Assembly: GCF_016919705.1 (NCBI RefSeq)
Contig: NZ_CP070368.1
Location: 1,550,001-1,614,000, forward strand
DNA: 64,000 nt
Origin: Paracoccus methylovorus
GTDB lineage: Bacteria; Pseudomonadota; Alphaproteobacteria; Rhodobacterales; Rhodobacteraceae
Direction of reading: 5' to 3'
Part shown: positions 63,135-64,000 of the stretch, piece by piece
How positions within the stretch are numbered: the first letter of the stretch is position 1
How the letters are laid out: the number at the start of each line of letters is the position of its first letter
Program-made: the position numbers and the translations under genes
The notes under the pieces: model-generated
Told to the model about the DNA's origin: nothing
Seen by the model: the letters and a program-made list of their open reading frames with translations, nothing else
Databases searched by the model: none

Positions 63135-63162
63135 TCCCGCCCCCGCGAACGCAGGGGCGGGA
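63135..63162 (-). promoter_or_regulatory. Intergenic hairpin after the sugar-binding-protein gene
   Basis: TCCCGCCCC (63135-63143) and GGGGCGGGA (63154-63162) form a perfect 9-base-pair stem with a 10-base loop, 14 bases after the binding-protein stop and before the ATPase start. No T run. It fits the same pattern as the other binding-protein genes here. Confidence 0.6.
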
Positions 63163-63176
63163 GCGGGGAGGAACTC

Positions 63177-64000
63177 TTACCAGCTGAACTCGGCAGCGTT
63201 CTCGGCGTCAACAACCATGACGTCGATCGGCACCTCTTTCGGCACCACGCGGGCGCCCCATTTATGTGCCAGCGCCATGGCCAGGCCGACACGGACCTGG
63301 TCGCGCGGGAACTGCGCCGTCGTCTGGATAAAGGCGGTGCCATCCGAGATCGCCTTGACCGCTTCCGGCGCACCATCGACCGAGGTCAGCTTGATATCCT
63401 TGCCCGAACCCTGGATCGCGGCCAGAGCGCCCATGGCACCACCGTCGTTGACCGAGAAGATGCCGGCCAGGTTCGGCTTGGACTGGATCATGTTCTCGAC
63501 CACGCCCAGGGCGACCGAGCGGTCCTGACGGCCGTTCTGGGTATCGACCAGAGTGATCTCGGGGAATTCTTCCAGCGCGGCCTTGCAGCCTTCGACGCGT
63601 TGCAGGATCGGCACGACCGGGATGCCGTCGAGGATCGCGACCTCGCCTTTGCCGCCAAGCGCATCGCCCAGGTATTTGCACGACATATAGCCCGCGTCGC
63701 GGTTTTTCGAACCGACGAAAGTATCGACCGGGCCGTTGGCGTTCGCATCGACCGCAACCACGATCACGCCGGCAGCCTTGGCGGCATGGACGGCAGCTTC
63801 GATCCCGGCCGTGTCGGTCGGGTTCAGCAGCAGGATATCGATGTTTTGCTGCAGCATGTCCTCGACGTCCGAGATCTGCTTGGCGACGTCATGGCCCGCA
63901 TCGGTCACGACGACATCAGCGCCAAGGCTGTCGGCGGCCTCTTTCAGCGCCTCTTGCATCGAGACGAAATAAGGGTTGTTCAGCTCTTGGAAGGTCATGC
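63177..64000 (-). CDS. Sugar ABC transporter substrate-binding protein (RbsB type), partial at its 5' end
   Basis: The visible 274 residues are most of a periplasmic sugar-binding protein of the ribose/galactose class. The segment near the window edge (M-T-F-Q-E-L-N-N-P-Y-F) is the family's first strand and helix, so the signal peptide and true start lie beyond 64000. G-A-D-V-V-V-T-D-A-G-H-D and L-L-N-P-T-D-T follow, and a second-domain segment reads G-I-F-S-V-N-D-G-G-A. It leads the ribitol-type operon, so a pentitol or pentose ligand is likely. Confidence 0.92.
   Translation of the reverse strand, partial: MTFQELNNPYFVSMQEALKEAADSLGADVVVTDAGHDVAKQISDVEDMLQQNIDILLLNPTDTAGIEAAVHAAKAAGVIVVAVDANANGPVDTFVGSKNRDAGYMSCKYLGDALGGKGEVAILDGIPVVPILQRVEGCKAALEEFPEITLVDTQNGRQDRSVALGVVENMIQSKPNLAGIFSVNDGGAMGALAAIQGSGKDIKLTSVDGAPEAVKAISDGTAFIQTTAQFPRDQVRVGLAMALAHKWGARVVPKEVPIDVMVVDAENAAEFSW

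Noticed and set aside
1..64000. CRISPR array, rRNA operon, riboswitch or prophage
   Set aside because: No regularly spaced repeats, rRNA sequence, recognisable riboswitch core or phage structural genes were seen on reading both strands.

Overview
This window looks like a chromosomal segment of a high-GC alphaproteobacterium of the Rhodobacteraceae, probably Paracoccus or a close relative. The evidence is the family resemblance of the housekeeping proteins, a lexA promoter with the alphaproteobacterial GAAC-N7-GAAC SOS box, and two runs of linked genes that I recall from that family: the rpmH-rnpA-yidD-yidC block and the trpGDC-moaC-moeA-lexA run. The genus is inferred. Most of the sequence is tightly packed, with many 4-base ATGA stop/start overlaps. 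There is no rRNA, CRISPR array or intact mobile element.

Layout. (1) 1-5254, minus strand: rpmH, rnpA, yidD, ttcA, a degenerate EAL-domain protein, yidC and the first codons of a further gene. (2) 5493-7091, plus strand: a sensor histidine kinase without a partner regulator, then tRNA-Arg(ACG). (3) 7305-15968: a catabolic locus of an N-formylglutamate-amidohydrolase-like enzyme, a three-gene TRAP transporter, a glutamine-synthetase-like ligase, an aldehyde dehydrogenase and an iron alcohol dehydrogenase, divergent from an RpiR-type regulator. This set could form a gamma-glutamylation route for an amino alcohol. (4) 16025-22260: a TonB-dependent receptor divergent from DUF2478, a molbindin, a TrmO-like protein and a siderophore-type ABC importer. 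A palindrome resembling a molybdate-regulator (ModE/Mop) box lies between the two arms. I read this as a TonB-dependent molybdenum (or tungsten) uptake locus. (5) 22327-25859: ptsP and lysC. (6) About 26225-29175: a lower-GC, gene-poor patch with a GT61-type glycosyltransferase and an IS3-family transposase fragment, ending at the 3' end of tRNA-Pro(TGG).

(7) 29331-33946: DUF192 protein, double cold-shock protein, pdxH, fabI, a LysE exporter, gpt and a GNAT acetyltransferase. (8) 33964-44047: ppiD-trpE on the minus strand, a truncated polysaccharide-deacetylase-like protein, and trpG-trpD-ung-trpC-moaC-moeA-lexA on the plus strand. (9) 44147-49551, plus strand: D-alanyl-D-alanine carboxypeptidase, tmk, holB, tatD, a metallo-beta-lactamase-fold hydrolase and an AEC transporter. 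(10) 49581-57291, minus strand: a polyamine-type ABC importer with two tandem paralogous binding proteins, a DAO-family oxidase and a DUF421 membrane protein. (11) 57469-64000, minus strand: a ribitol-type pentitol operon with an ABC sugar importer, ribitol 2-dehydrogenase, D-ribulokinase and an L-xylulose-reductase-like SDR. The binding-protein gene runs off the right edge.

Two themes link distant parts. Molybdenum recurs: metal uptake at 16-22 kb, cofactor synthesis by moaC and moeA at 41.6-43.2 kb, and possibly a MOSC protein at the left edge. In addition, all four binding-protein genes that are followed by an intergenic gap carry a strong hairpin just after the stop codon, as expected where the binding protein is made in excess over the membrane subunits.
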